Assembly: GCF_025947365.1 (NCBI RefSeq)
Contig: NZ_CP110012.1
Span: forward strand, 3,968,001 to 4,032,000
DNA from: Flavobacterium sp. N502540
GTDB taxonomy: Bacteria > Bacteroidota > Bacteroidia > Flavobacteriales > Flavobacteriaceae
Length of the DNA: 64,000 bases
Direction: 5' to 3'
Below are positions 16,780-25,602 of the stretch, in pieces (position 1 is the stretch's first letter; each line of letters begins with the position of its first letter). The position numbers were made by a program, and so were the translations under genes. The notes beneath the pieces were generated by a model that did not search any database, was not told where the DNA came from, and saw only the letters and a list, made by a program, of their open reading frames with translations.

Positions 16780-17964
16780 ATGAAAATACTTATCATAAAC
16801 TCAGGAAGTTCCTCAATCAAATATCAATTAATGGTTATGCCTACAAATGAGGTAATTTGTACCGGTATGATTGACAGAATTGGATTGGAAACTTCGAATG
16901 TGATCTTTAAAACGGCATCCGGAACAATCGAAGAAACGTTTCCAATTGCAAATCATAAAGTTGGTTTACAAAAAGTAGCCAATTTGCTTTTAGATGCCGA
17001 AAAGGGAGTGATTAAATCAACTTCAGAAATTGCGGCGGTGGGTCATCGCGTGGTACACGGAGGAAGTGCCTTCAGCGATACAGTGAAAATTGATGAAGCG
17101 GTAAAATTAAAAATCAAAGAACTGTTTGAACTGGCTCCACTGCACAATCCAGCTAATTTGGAGGGTATTAATGTTGCGGAAGAAATCTTTAGTGATGCGG
17201 AGCAAATTGCAGTTTTTGATACTGCATTCCATCAAACGATGCCTGAAGTAGCTTATAAGTACGCTATTCCAAATTACCTTTTAACAGAGCATAAAGTGCG
17301 TGTTTATGGTTTTCACGGAACCAGTCACAAATACGTTTCTGCAAAAGCAATTGATTATTTAGAAAAGAATTCTAAAATAATCACCATTCACTTAGGAAAT
17401 GGCTGTAGTATGACCGCTGTTAAAGACGGGAAAAGTATCGATCATACCATGGGATTTTCTCCTTCAAACGGTCTTATCATGGGAACTCGTTCAGGAGATA
17501 TTGATCAGTCGGTTATTTTTTATATGGTTAAGAATCTTGGATATTCGGCTGATGAAGTAAACTCGATTTTATTGAAACAAAGCGGGATGCTTGGGCTTAC
17601 AGGCTACAGCGATTTGCGCGATATTGAAGCAGAAGCTGAAAAAGGAAATAAAGACTGTCAATTGGCACTGTTAATGAACGCCTACAGAATTCAAAAAACA
17701 ATTGGTTCGTACGCCGCAGCTCTAAACGGTTTGGATGCAATTATTTTCACTGCGGGAATTGGAGAGAACTCCTCTTATATGCGCAAGCTGGTTTGTACCA
17801 ATATGGATTATTTTGGAATTGAACTGGACGATGAAAAGAATCAGATTCGCTCAAAAGAAATCAGAGAGATTAACGTACCAAATTCAAAAGCAAAAATTTT
17901 GGTGGTGCCGACAGATGAAGAATACGAAATTGCTCATCAGGTTTATCAGCTGCTTCAAAGCTAG
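16780..17964 (+). CDS. ackA: Acetate kinase
   Basis: This 394-residue protein makes ATP and acetate from acetyl phosphate. The start at 16780 gives the conserved MKILIINSGSSSIKYQL N-terminus; a longer frame from 16687 would add a repeat-derived tail and is not credible. ASKHA motifs include GHRVVHGG, FDTAFHQTMP, YGFHGTSHKYVS, HLGNGCSMTA, GTRSGDIDQS and FTAGIGENSSYMR. The length is standard. It is the partner of pta just upstream, and a terminator follows at 17986-18013. Confidence 0.97.
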   Translation: MKILIINSGSSSIKYQLMVMPTNEVICTGMIDRIGLETSNVIFKTASGTIEETFPIANHKVGLQKVANLLLDAEKGVIKSTSEIAAVGHRVVHGGSAFSDTVKIDEAVKLKIKELFELAPLHNPANLEGINVAEEIFSDAEQIAVFDTAFHQTMPEVAYKYAIPNYLLTEHKVRVYGFHGTSHKYVSAKAIDYLEKNSKIITIHLGNGCSMTAVKDGKSIDHTMGFSPSNGLIMGTRSGDIDQSVIFYMVKNLGYSADEVNSILLKQSGMLGLTGYSDLRDIEAEAEKGNKDCQLALLMNAYRIQKTIGSYAAALNGLDAIIFTAGIGENSSYMRKLVCTNMDYFGIELDDEKNQIRSKEIREINVPNSKAKILVVPTDEEYEIAHQVYQLLQS

Positions 17965-17985
17965 AATAGACTTACTATTATATGG

Positions 17986-18013
17986 AAAGCTTCTCTGTTG
18001 AGGAGCTTTTTTT
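17986..18013 (+). terminator. Rho-independent terminator of pta-ackA
   Basis: An AAAGCTTCTC stem pairs with GAGGAGCTTT around a short TGTT loop and is followed by seven T. It overlaps the first possible ATG (17982) of the downstream regulator frame, which argues that the regulator really starts later. Confidence 0.85.
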
Positions 18014-18039
18014 ATGCCATCAGATTCAATATTTGTCAG

Positions 18040-18047
18040 TATCTTTG
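18040..18047 (+). promoter_or_regulatory. Promoter -7 box of the PUL regulator gene
   Basis: TATCTTTG matches the flavobacterial consensus TAnnTTTG exactly. It lies after the ackA terminator. Transcription would start near 18053, which leaves the TTG at 18066 as the likely start codon. Confidence 0.5.
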
Positions 18048-18065
18048 AAGATAAAACCGAATATT

Positions 18066-20810
18066 TTGAAATCGATACTTCCTAAATTTATATTCTTCTT
18101 TTTCATTGCTTTTCAAATCCAGGCACAAGAATTACTTCCATTTGTAGAAAATTATAATAAATCTGATTACCAAGGTGACAATCAAATTTGGAATGTGGTT
18201 CAGGGCAATGATGATGCCATGTATTTTGCCAATAATCACTATTTATTGCGTTATGATGGGGTCATCTGGGAAAAGTATACATTACCTAATAAAACGATCA
18301 TTCGTTCGATCATGATCGAAGGCGATAAGATCTATTCAGGCTCGTATAAAGAGTTTGGTTACTGGTACCGAAAAGACGGAAAGATGCATTACGTTTCCAT
18401 CACTAAAAAACTGCGTTTGTTTGACGAAAAGGACAATGAAGAGATTTGGAAAATTTTCAGGTTTAAAGGTTCCGTTTATTTCCAGTCTTTTAATGATGTT
18501 TTTATTTATGATGGAAAACACATTAAGAAAATCAAATTCCCTTTTCTAATATCCTATTGCTTTGTAGTGGATAATGATGTCTATGTTGCTTCAGTTGCAA
18601 AAGGTCTTTTCCGAATGGACGGTTCAAAAATAGCCAATCCAAAAGGTTGGAATGTTTTAAAAAAGACCGTAGTTCACGCTATTGAAAAGTACAAGAAAGA
18701 GACGTTTATTTTTACACAGAAGAAAGGAATTTTTATTGTGGAAAAAGGAGGTTTAAGACCCTGGAATAATCCGTTGAATGACGTTTTAAAATCAGCAACG
18801 ATAAATGTTGCTAAGTTTATTAAAGGTAATAAACTGGTAGTAGGAACCGGGAACAGAGGTGTATTTATCTACGACTTCCAAACGGATACCTATAAAAACA
18901 TCAATCGGAATAATGTTTTAATGAATAATTCGGTATTAAGCATCGGTTTCGATAAAGAGAACGATTTATGGCTTGGTCTGGATAATGGTATTACGCATGT
19001 CGAAATTAACTCTCCGATCTCTTTCTTTTATGATAATTCAGGACTTCTCGGTTCTGTTTATTCTGTCGCAGCTATCGATAAGGGATATCTGATTGCTTCA
19101 AATCACGGAGTTTTCGAGTTTGTGTCCGGTAAGTTTAATATGTTGCCCAACACACAGGGGCAGGCCTGGAATATTAGTAAAATTGGTACCAAGTATATTA
19201 TAGGTCATAATGATGGAACTTTTTGTTACGAAAATGGTTCACTGGTTAAAATCAATAACAGAAGCGGAGGATGGAACTTGACAAAAAGCAGTATCAATAA
19301 TACTTATTTTCAATCGACTTACAGCGGTGTTGTGGCTTATAATGATATTGCGGTACCTACTGAGAACAAAGTTATTAATGATCTTTCAAAACCTATAAAG
19401 TATGTTGCTCAGAATCAGAAAAATGAAATCTGGGCTGCAGATAATTACCGTGGATTGTATCGTGTATTGTACGATGATAACTATAAGACTAAAAAAGTTG
19501 AAAATATAACACAGCAGAGTAAAATTAAGAATGATTTTGGTGTAAAGATTTTTGAATTTAGAAATGAAATTCTTTTCCTCATCAATAATGTTTGGTACAC
19601 CTATAATTCGATTAGCGGCAGTCTTGAAGAAAATGAGCTGTTTAATTCTAATTTTAAGAATATAAGTGATGTCGTTTCAATTGATGAAGATCATTTTGTG
19701 GTGCTTCAGAATGGAATTTTGTATCATATATATGCGAAGGGTAATAAATTCATTTGGAACATTATTCAGGAGAAATATTATAAAGGTACCCTGATCAATG
19801 ATAATTTGAGGATTTTTAAAACTCAGAACCACTATTTACTCAATCTTGATGATGGATTTATATCGCTTCAGCTCACTTATGAAAACAAGCAAAATGCGCA
19901 TGTTAAGATAGAAGCTTTTAATGATGGAAATCTTATATCAAATGAGGATAAGATCAAATACAACACTGAGATAAGAATAAATGTTATTTCGGGAATTTAC
20001 GGGGCAAGTAAGCCTAATTTGTTTTATAAAGTCAATAAAAACAGTGATTTTCTGCCAATTTCAGACGGATTGATCGTATTGAACAATTTAAGCAGTGGGT
20101 CACATTCTATAGTGGTTTACAAACATGATGGTGCGAGTTACGAAGAGGTAGCAGACTTTGATTTTAAAGTGGCAGAACCCTGGTATTTTTCATTTTGGAT
20201 GATTTTACTGTATCTGCTTGTGGTAGGAGCGGTTTTGTTTTTATATTACAAATGGAACAAACTACGCTATATGCAAAAATTGAAGCTACAAGCTGAAGAG
20301 TTAAAACATCAGCGTGAAATTCTGGAAATGGAACTGAAAGCAGAGAATGAATTGAATGTTCAGGAATATGAAAAACACATTCTTGAACTGGAACTGCAAA
20401 CAAAATCCTCAGAAGTTGCCGGAAAATCATTGTCTATTGCCAAGCAAAGTGAAATGATCGATAACATTCAGAACATTTTGAATTCTGAAAAGGACTTCAA
20501 TAAATTGAAAAGTGAAATCAAAAAAGCAATTAAAATCAATGAGGTGAACAAACACGAATGGGAGATTTTTGAAACCAATCTGAACCAGATTCACAATGAA
20601 TTTATCATTAACCTTTCTAAAAAGTTCCCAAACTTAACTCCTAAGGATATAAAATTGTGTGTTTACCTCAAAATGAATCTTTCTTCCAAGGAAATTGCCC
20701 CTATGATGAACATTTCTTTTAGAGGTGTAGAATTGCACAGATATCGTTTGAGAAAGAAATTAGGGCTTACTCAGGATGAAAACCTCTCAAAGTTTTTATT
20801 AAGTCTGTAA
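18066..20810 (+). CDS. Reg_prop/Y_Y_Y two-component-like regulator with C-terminal HTH (PUL regulator)
   Basis: This protein has about 914 residues from a TTG at 18066; the only upstream ATG (17982) lies inside the ackA terminator. A signal peptide (ILPKFIFFFFIAFQIQAQ) leads a large periplasmic part of beta-propeller Reg_prop repeats (for example NDLWLGLDNG) and a Y_Y_Y-like domain (about 610-690). One membrane helix (about 705-728), a coiled coil (about 730-800) and a C-terminal LuxR-like HTH (about 850-914, KDIKLCVYLKMNLSSKEIAP) follow. No kinase or receiver domain is present, so it is a one-component sensor. It most likely senses a glycan product and activates the adjacent SusCD locus. Confidence 0.85.
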   Translation: MKSILPKFIFFFFIAFQIQAQELLPFVENYNKSDYQGDNQIWNVVQGNDDAMYFANNHYLLRYDGVIWEKYTLPNKTIIRSIMIEGDKIYSGSYKEFGYWYRKDGKMHYVSITKKLRLFDEKDNEEIWKIFRFKGSVYFQSFNDVFIYDGKHIKKIKFPFLISYCFVVDNDVYVASVAKGLFRMDGSKIANPKGWNVLKKTVVHAIEKYKKETFIFTQKKGIFIVEKGGLRPWNNPLNDVLKSATINVAKFIKGNKLVVGTGNRGVFIYDFQTDTYKNINRNNVLMNNSVLSIGFDKENDLWLGLDNGITHVEINSPISFFYDNSGLLGSVYSVAAIDKGYLIASNHGVFEFVSGKFNMLPNTQGQAWNISKIGTKYIIGHNDGTFCYENGSLVKINNRSGGWNLTKSSINNTYFQSTYSGVVAYNDIAVPTENKVINDLSKPIKYVAQNQKNEIWAADNYRGLYRVLYDDNYKTKKVENITQQSKIKNDFGVKIFEFRNEILFLINNVWYTYNSISGSLEENELFNSNFKNISDVVSIDEDHFVVLQNGILYHIYAKGNKFIWNIIQEKYYKGTLINDNLRIFKTQNHYLLNLDDGFISLQLTYENKQNAHVKIEAFNDGNLISNEDKIKYNTEIRINVISGIYGASKPNLFYKVNKNSDFLPISDGLIVLNNLSSGSHSIVVYKHDGASYEEVADFDFKVAEPWYFSFWMILLYLLVVGAVLFLYYKWNKLRYMQKLKLQAEELKHQREILEMELKAENELNVQEYEKHILELELQTKSSEVAGKSLSIAKQSEMIDNIQNILNSEKDFNKLKSEIKKAIKINEVNKHEWEIFETNLNQIHNEFIINLSKKFPNLTPKDIKLCVYLKMNLSSKEIAPMMNISFRGVELHRYRLRKKLGLTQDENLSKFLLSL

Positions 20811-20870
20811 GATTGAGATTATTTTTTTAAATATCTTATATTTTTCTACTTCTTTTATTGTATAATTCTA

Positions 20871-21010
20871 ATACATCATTACTACATCATAACGTTATGT
20901 TAATAAAATAAAATTAACATTTAATATGCTGAAATTTAAACTTTTATATTCTATTTTTAACATAATGATGTAGCTATGTAGTAGTGGTATTTGATGTACT
21001 ACAACGTTGT
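20871..21010. promoter_or_regulatory. Repeated inverted operator-like motifs upstream of susC
   Basis: CTACATCA or its reverse TGATGTAG recurs at about 20882-20889 and 20967-20974, with closely related copies at 20872-20879 and 21000 (TTGATGTACT). TACTACATCATAACGTTATG resembles the reverse of the ATAATGATGTAGCTATGTAG block. This spaced, dyad-rich pattern between the regulator and susC looks like binding sites for the HTH regulator. Confidence 0.5.
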
Positions 21011-21054
21011 AATTGTTTAATTTGGCTCTACTAACTTAAACGATTACGAACTGT

Positions 21055-24000
21055 ATGAAAAATTTTATTTTTAGCTTTTTAGCGCTTTTGCTATTGCCGG
21101 CTTATATGTCTGGACAAGCAATTAAAGGAAAAGTAGTAGACAGTAATGGAATGGGAGTTCCCGGAGCAATTATTGCTGCTTCAAACTCACGAGTTTCTGC
21201 TGATGCTGATTTCGACGGAAATTTTGCCATAAATGCCAAGGTGGGGGAGATACTAAAAATCTCGATGTTGGGCTTTGAGCCTGTTTCTGTGGCAGCAACT
21301 TCCGCACCAATGACTATTACTTTAAAAGAAGCAGGTGATACTGTATTAAAAGATGTAGTTGTAATTGGATACGGAACAAGAAAGAAAATTGATAATACTT
21401 CAGCGATAAGCTCTATTAAATCTGAAGAGATTACAAAAATGAAGGTGCTAAATGCTTCTCAGGCCATACAAGGTAAGGCAGCAGGGGTTCAGGTATCTGC
21501 TTCAGATGCACCCGGAAGTACGCCTTCGGTAATCATTAGAGGTGCCGGTAGTGCTATTGGAGGAAAAAATCCTTTGTATGTAGTAGATGGTATGCCAACG
21601 GAGAATATCAATAACATTAATGCAAATGATATTACCTCATACGAGATTTTAAAAGATGCTTCTTCCTTAGCTATTTATGGTACAAGAGGTGCAAATGGTG
21701 TAATTATGATCACCACAAAATCCGGAAAAGGAAAGCTTACAGTAGATGTAGAAAGCTTTGCCGGAATCAGAACTCCTTTGAAAAAGGTTAGAATGGCAAA
21801 TAGCGACGAATATGTTCGCTATAGTAATGCCGCTTACATTAAAGATTTTCCACAAGGAAGATTTTCAGCTAACCAGCCTTACAATACCGATTGGCTTGAT
21901 GAAATCACAAGAACGGGATCCTATACGCAAAACAATATTGCCATTTCAGGATCTTCAGATAATGTAAAATACTTTTTTAGTGTTGGAAATTACGAAGAAA
22001 AAGGAATTTTGAACCGATCTGATTATGGTAGAACTACAATTCGAAACAATAATGAATTTAAAGTTTCAGATAAAGTTAGAATAAGTCAGAATATGAGTGT
22101 GAGTACCATAAAAAATACTCCAATGCCTTTAAGCGCTTTTACCAATGCTTACAGACAATCTCCTCTTGTTCCTGTTCGTTATCCTAGTGGAAAATATGGA
22201 GTACCGTTTGTTTCAAATGGAGTGGTTGCTGAAACCGGTGCATCTTTCAATAATGTTGGAAATCCTGTATCTCAATTGGATTATACAAACGAAAAACAAG
22301 AAACGGTTATTCTGCAAGGAGGATTGAAACTGGATTATGACATTTTCAAGTCCTTAAAATTTACTTCTCAGTTTAATGGAGAGTTTTTTACTTACAAACA
22401 ATATAATTATGTAGATAACGTGGCTCTTTGGCTGGCTGCGGATCCTAGTAGAGTAGTATCAGCTTACGATACTAAAAGTTTAAATACAAATACTTTAACA
22501 AGAGGCAGAGATCAGTATTTCAACTGGAATTTATCTAATTATTTGACTTTTAACAAGGTTTTTGCTCAAATTCATGATGTTGAAGTTACAGCCGGTATTG
22601 AGGCCAACGTACAGGGAACGAGAGAAAAATTAACGATTGACAGAAAAAACGTAAATCCAAATTCAAACTACTGGTCTTTAAAAGATATTAATGTTGCAAG
22701 TTCCGTAACAGGTTATAAAGACGAAGCGTTGAATCAGAGAAGATTAGCGTCTTATTTTGCCCGTTTTCAGTATAAATTAATGGACCGATATTTAATTACA
22801 GGTACGGTTAGACGTGACGGATCGTCTCAATTTGCTGAAGACAAACGTTGGGGAACATTCCCATCAGTTGGTTTAGGTTGGATTGTATCAAAAGAAAGTT
22901 TTTTAAGTAACATTGAATCCCTTAATTTATTAAAACTAAGAGGATCATGGGGGAGATTAGGAAATCAGAATGTTCCATTAAATAAACAGGTTTTTACTTC
23001 AGGAGTTGATGTTCCCGGACTTGGCTCAGGAACAACGATTAATTCGCAGGTAGATCCTAATTTAACATGGGAAATAGTGGAAGAACTTTCAGGAGGATTT
23101 GATTTTGAATTGTTCAGTAACAGATTAAAAGGATCTTTTGATTTGTATGACAAGAAAACGACCAATACCATTTTGAATGTTATACCTTATGCAACTTCAG
23201 GATATAATGTTTCAACCTATTCCCATATCGGAGAAGTATCAAACAAAGGATATGAAATTTCTTTGCGTTGGGATGATAAAATAACCGATGATTTAAGTTA
23301 TTGGGTAGGAGGAAATTATTCACATAATAAAAATGAACTTTCTAGTCTTAAAAATGCCCAAATAGCTGCAATCGTAGGAGGAAGTTTGGGGAATGGTCAA
23401 AATACCAAATTATTAGACAGAACTTCATTAGGACAGCCTTTAGGAAGTTTTTACATGTATGAATATGCCGGACTTGACCCTACAACTGGTAAAATGTTAT
23501 ACTATACAGCTGCTGGTGATAAAGTGGTTCAGTCGGCATTAAACGAAAGAACCGATAAAAAATATGTTGGAACGGTTTTACCAACTTCAATGTATGGAAT
23601 TACTTTGGGAGTAAATTATAAAAACTTTGATTTTTCGGTTGATGGTTACGGAACTGGAGGTGCAAAAGTGTACAATGGAAAAAAAGCACAGCGTTTTGGA
23701 GGTGAAAATATTGAAGCATCCGTGGCTCGTGATTTCTGGACACCAACTAATACAACGGCTTCAAATCCGGTACCTTCTAATGAAACTCCCTATGCTTCCA
23801 CTTTCTTCCTGGAATCAGCAGATTACTTCAGAATCAATAACATGAGCTTAGGATACAAGCTATCTTTAAAAGAAGATATGTTCTTTAACTATTGCAGAAT
23901 TTATATAAATGCAATTAATCCGTTTATTACCCAAAAGTACTCGGGGTTTTCTCCTGATATCGTTAGTGATGGTAAATTGGTTGAAGGTACTCAGGGAGTT

Positions 24001-24060
24001 GAGTTAGACGCTTATCCGTCATTAAGATCATTTGTTATCGGTGCTAATTTAAAATTTTAA
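21055..24060 (+). CDS. SusC/RagA family TonB-linked outer membrane protein (PUL)
   Basis: This 1001-residue SusC-like importer has a signal peptide (residues 1-20), a carboxypeptidase-regulatory domain (about 22-95: IKGKVVDSNGMGVPGA), a VVVIGYGTRKK TonB-box-like segment (about 101-112), a plug with LKDASSLAIYGTRGANGVIM (about 200-222) and a barrel ending NLKF. It starts the enzyme operon, is preceded by operator-like repeats, and lies next to the Reg_prop regulator. With the following SusD it should import oligosaccharides, probably beta-1,2-glucan fragments judging from the downstream GH144-like and GH3 enzymes. Confidence 0.95.
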   Translation: MKNFIFSFLALLLLPAYMSGQAIKGKVVDSNGMGVPGAIIAASNSRVSADADFDGNFAINAKVGEILKISMLGFEPVSVAATSAPMTITLKEAGDTVLKDVVVIGYGTRKKIDNTSAISSIKSEEITKMKVLNASQAIQGKAAGVQVSASDAPGSTPSVIIRGAGSAIGGKNPLYVVDGMPTENINNINANDITSYEILKDASSLAIYGTRGANGVIMITTKSGKGKLTVDVESFAGIRTPLKKVRMANSDEYVRYSNAAYIKDFPQGRFSANQPYNTDWLDEITRTGSYTQNNIAISGSSDNVKYFFSVGNYEEKGILNRSDYGRTTIRNNNEFKVSDKVRISQNMSVSTIKNTPMPLSAFTNAYRQSPLVPVRYPSGKYGVPFVSNGVVAETGASFNNVGNPVSQLDYTNEKQETVILQGGLKLDYDIFKSLKFTSQFNGEFFTYKQYNYVDNVALWLAADPSRVVSAYDTKSLNTNTLTRGRDQYFNWNLSNYLTFNKVFAQIHDVEVTAGIEANVQGTREKLTIDRKNVNPNSNYWSLKDINVASSVTGYKDEALNQRRLASYFARFQYKLMDRYLITGTVRRDGSSQFAEDKRWGTFPSVGLGWIVSKESFLSNIESLNLLKLRGSWGRLGNQNVPLNKQVFTSGVDVPGLGSGTTINSQVDPNLTWEIVEELSGGFDFELFSNRLKGSFDLYDKKTTNTILNVIPYATSGYNVSTYSHIGEVSNKGYEISLRWDDKITDDLSYWVGGNYSHNKNELSSLKNAQIAAIVGGSLGNGQNTKLLDRTSLGQPLGSFYMYEYAGLDPTTGKMLYYTAAGDKVVQSALNERTDKKYVGTVLPTSMYGITLGVNYKNFDFSVDGYGTGGAKVYNGKKAQRFGGENIEASVARDFWTPTNTTASNPVPSNETPYASTFFLESADYFRINNMSLGYKLSLKEDMFFNYCRIYINAINPFITQKYSGFSPDIVSDGKLVEGTQGVELDAYPSLRSFVIGANLKF

Positions 24061-24064
24061 TATC

Positions 24065-25528
24065 ATGAAAAGAATATATATATCAATGTTTGTGTTATCC
24101 GGATTATTTCTTTCAGGATGCGCAGATGATTTTTTAGACGTAAGCCCTACAGAATCAATTCCGGCAACAGATGTAGAGTTGGTCAATAACGACGCAGGAG
24201 CTTCAGGTTTTGTAACCGCAATTTACAATCAGTTTTTAGGATGGGATATGTCTTCTTTTGGATGGAATGCCGTTACGAGTATCATTTCTGATGATGCAGA
24301 TAAAGGTTCTGATCCTGGAGATACCGGAGCAGATAAGGACATTATCGATGCGTTAACCTATAATGCTTCAACGCCTTCATTTCAGTCTACCTGGAATGCT
24401 CATTATGCCGGAATAAACAGATGTAATCAGGCCTTGGCTATTTTTCCAAAATTGGATAAGGTGACGCCTGCTTTAAAAGTAAGATTAGAAGGAGAAGCTA
24501 AGTTTTTCAGAGCTTTTATGTATTTCACTTTAGTAAAAGGTTACGGTGGTGTTCCAATTATTGATCATTTGCCAATTCCGGGTTCAGAGGGTGACAGAAT
24601 TATGCAATTAACCCGTAAAACACCGGCTGAAGTCTATGCATTCATTGAAAAAGATTTAAATGATGCCATTACAAATTTACCGGATAAATCAGCTTATGCA
24701 GCAGAAGATAAAAGCCGTGTTTCTAAAGGCTCTGCTTATGCTCTATTAGCAAAGGTAAATCTGTATCAAAAAAATTGGCAAAAAGTAATTGACAATTGTG
24801 ATAAAGTAACAGGATATTCTTTAGTAGCTGATTATGCGCTACAATATAAAAAAGCAGGAGAATTTGGTCCTGAATCTATTTTTGAAATTAATGGAATTGG
24901 TTCAACTTCAAGCCCTGGTTTTGGAATTGGAAACTATTCTGTTTCTCAGGCACCACGTGGTGCAGGAGGATGGGGTTGGGGTTTCAATACACCTACTCAG
25001 GGACTGGCAGATGCCTATGAGGCAGGCGACGTAAGAAGAGCAGCAACTATTATTTTCAGAGGTTCAGTTTTATACGATGGAAGACCGGTACCGGCTACTG
25101 TAGCCAATCCAATGTACAATTACAAAGCTTACTCTTCAGATTTCTACAATCAGGAATTTACAGATACTAATCTTAGATATTTAAGATATGCTGAGGTATT
25201 ATTAATGAAGGCGGAAGCTTTGAATGAATTGGGACAAACATCAGCAGCAATTCCTTTAGTGAATATGATTCGTAAAAGAGCAGGTTTAGGAGATACTCCT
25301 TTTACTTCTCAAACCGATGTTAGAAAAGCAATCTGGAAAGAAAGAAGATTAGAAATGGCTTTCGAACATGACAGATGGTTTGACCTTGTAAGAACAGGAC
25401 AAGCGCAGGCTGCTATGGCTGCCGACGGAAAAACGTTCGTTGTTGGTAAACATGAATTATTTCCAATTCCTACTACATTCTTAAGAGAAGCGGGTGGACT
25501 TTCACAACAAAATCCGGGAGGTTACTAA
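24065..25528 (+). CDS. RagB/SusD family nutrient uptake outer membrane lipoprotein (PUL)
   Basis: This 487-residue SusD-like lipoprotein has lipobox LSGC at about residues 16-19 followed by ADDFLDVSPTESI. The N-terminal TPR-like helices include WNAHYAGINRCNQAL and AKFFRAFMYFTLVKGYGGVPI, and the C-terminal RagB part has RYAEVLLMKAEALNELG and WKERRLEMAFEHDRWFDLVR. It starts four bases after susC and is followed by a terminator. It binds glycan at the cell surface and forms the lid of the SusC transporter. Confidence 0.95.
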   Translation: MKRIYISMFVLSGLFLSGCADDFLDVSPTESIPATDVELVNNDAGASGFVTAIYNQFLGWDMSSFGWNAVTSIISDDADKGSDPGDTGADKDIIDALTYNASTPSFQSTWNAHYAGINRCNQALAIFPKLDKVTPALKVRLEGEAKFFRAFMYFTLVKGYGGVPIIDHLPIPGSEGDRIMQLTRKTPAEVYAFIEKDLNDAITNLPDKSAYAAEDKSRVSKGSAYALLAKVNLYQKNWQKVIDNCDKVTGYSLVADYALQYKKAGEFGPESIFEINGIGSTSSPGFGIGNYSVSQAPRGAGGWGWGFNTPTQGLADAYEAGDVRRAATIIFRGSVLYDGRPVPATVANPMYNYKAYSSDFYNQEFTDTNLRYLRYAEVLLMKAEALNELGQTSAAIPLVNMIRKRAGLGDTPFTSQTDVRKAIWKERRLEMAFEHDRWFDLVRTGQAQAAMAADGKTFVVGKHELFPIPTTFLREAGGLSQQNPGGY

Positions 25529-25543
25529 ATAATTTTTTAAAAC

Positions 25544-25579
25544 CACTTCCTTCTCCTTTTTTGAAGGAAGTGTTTTTTA
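25544..25579 (+). terminator. Terminator or attenuator between susD and the glucanase gene
   Basis: CACTTCCTTC pairs perfectly with GAAGGAAGTG around an 8- to 9-base loop and is followed by six T. It lies inside the PUL, so it probably lowers expression of the enzyme genes compared with susCD. Confidence 0.85.
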
Positions 25580-25602
25580 TTCACTGATATTAAAAAAATA
25601 TA

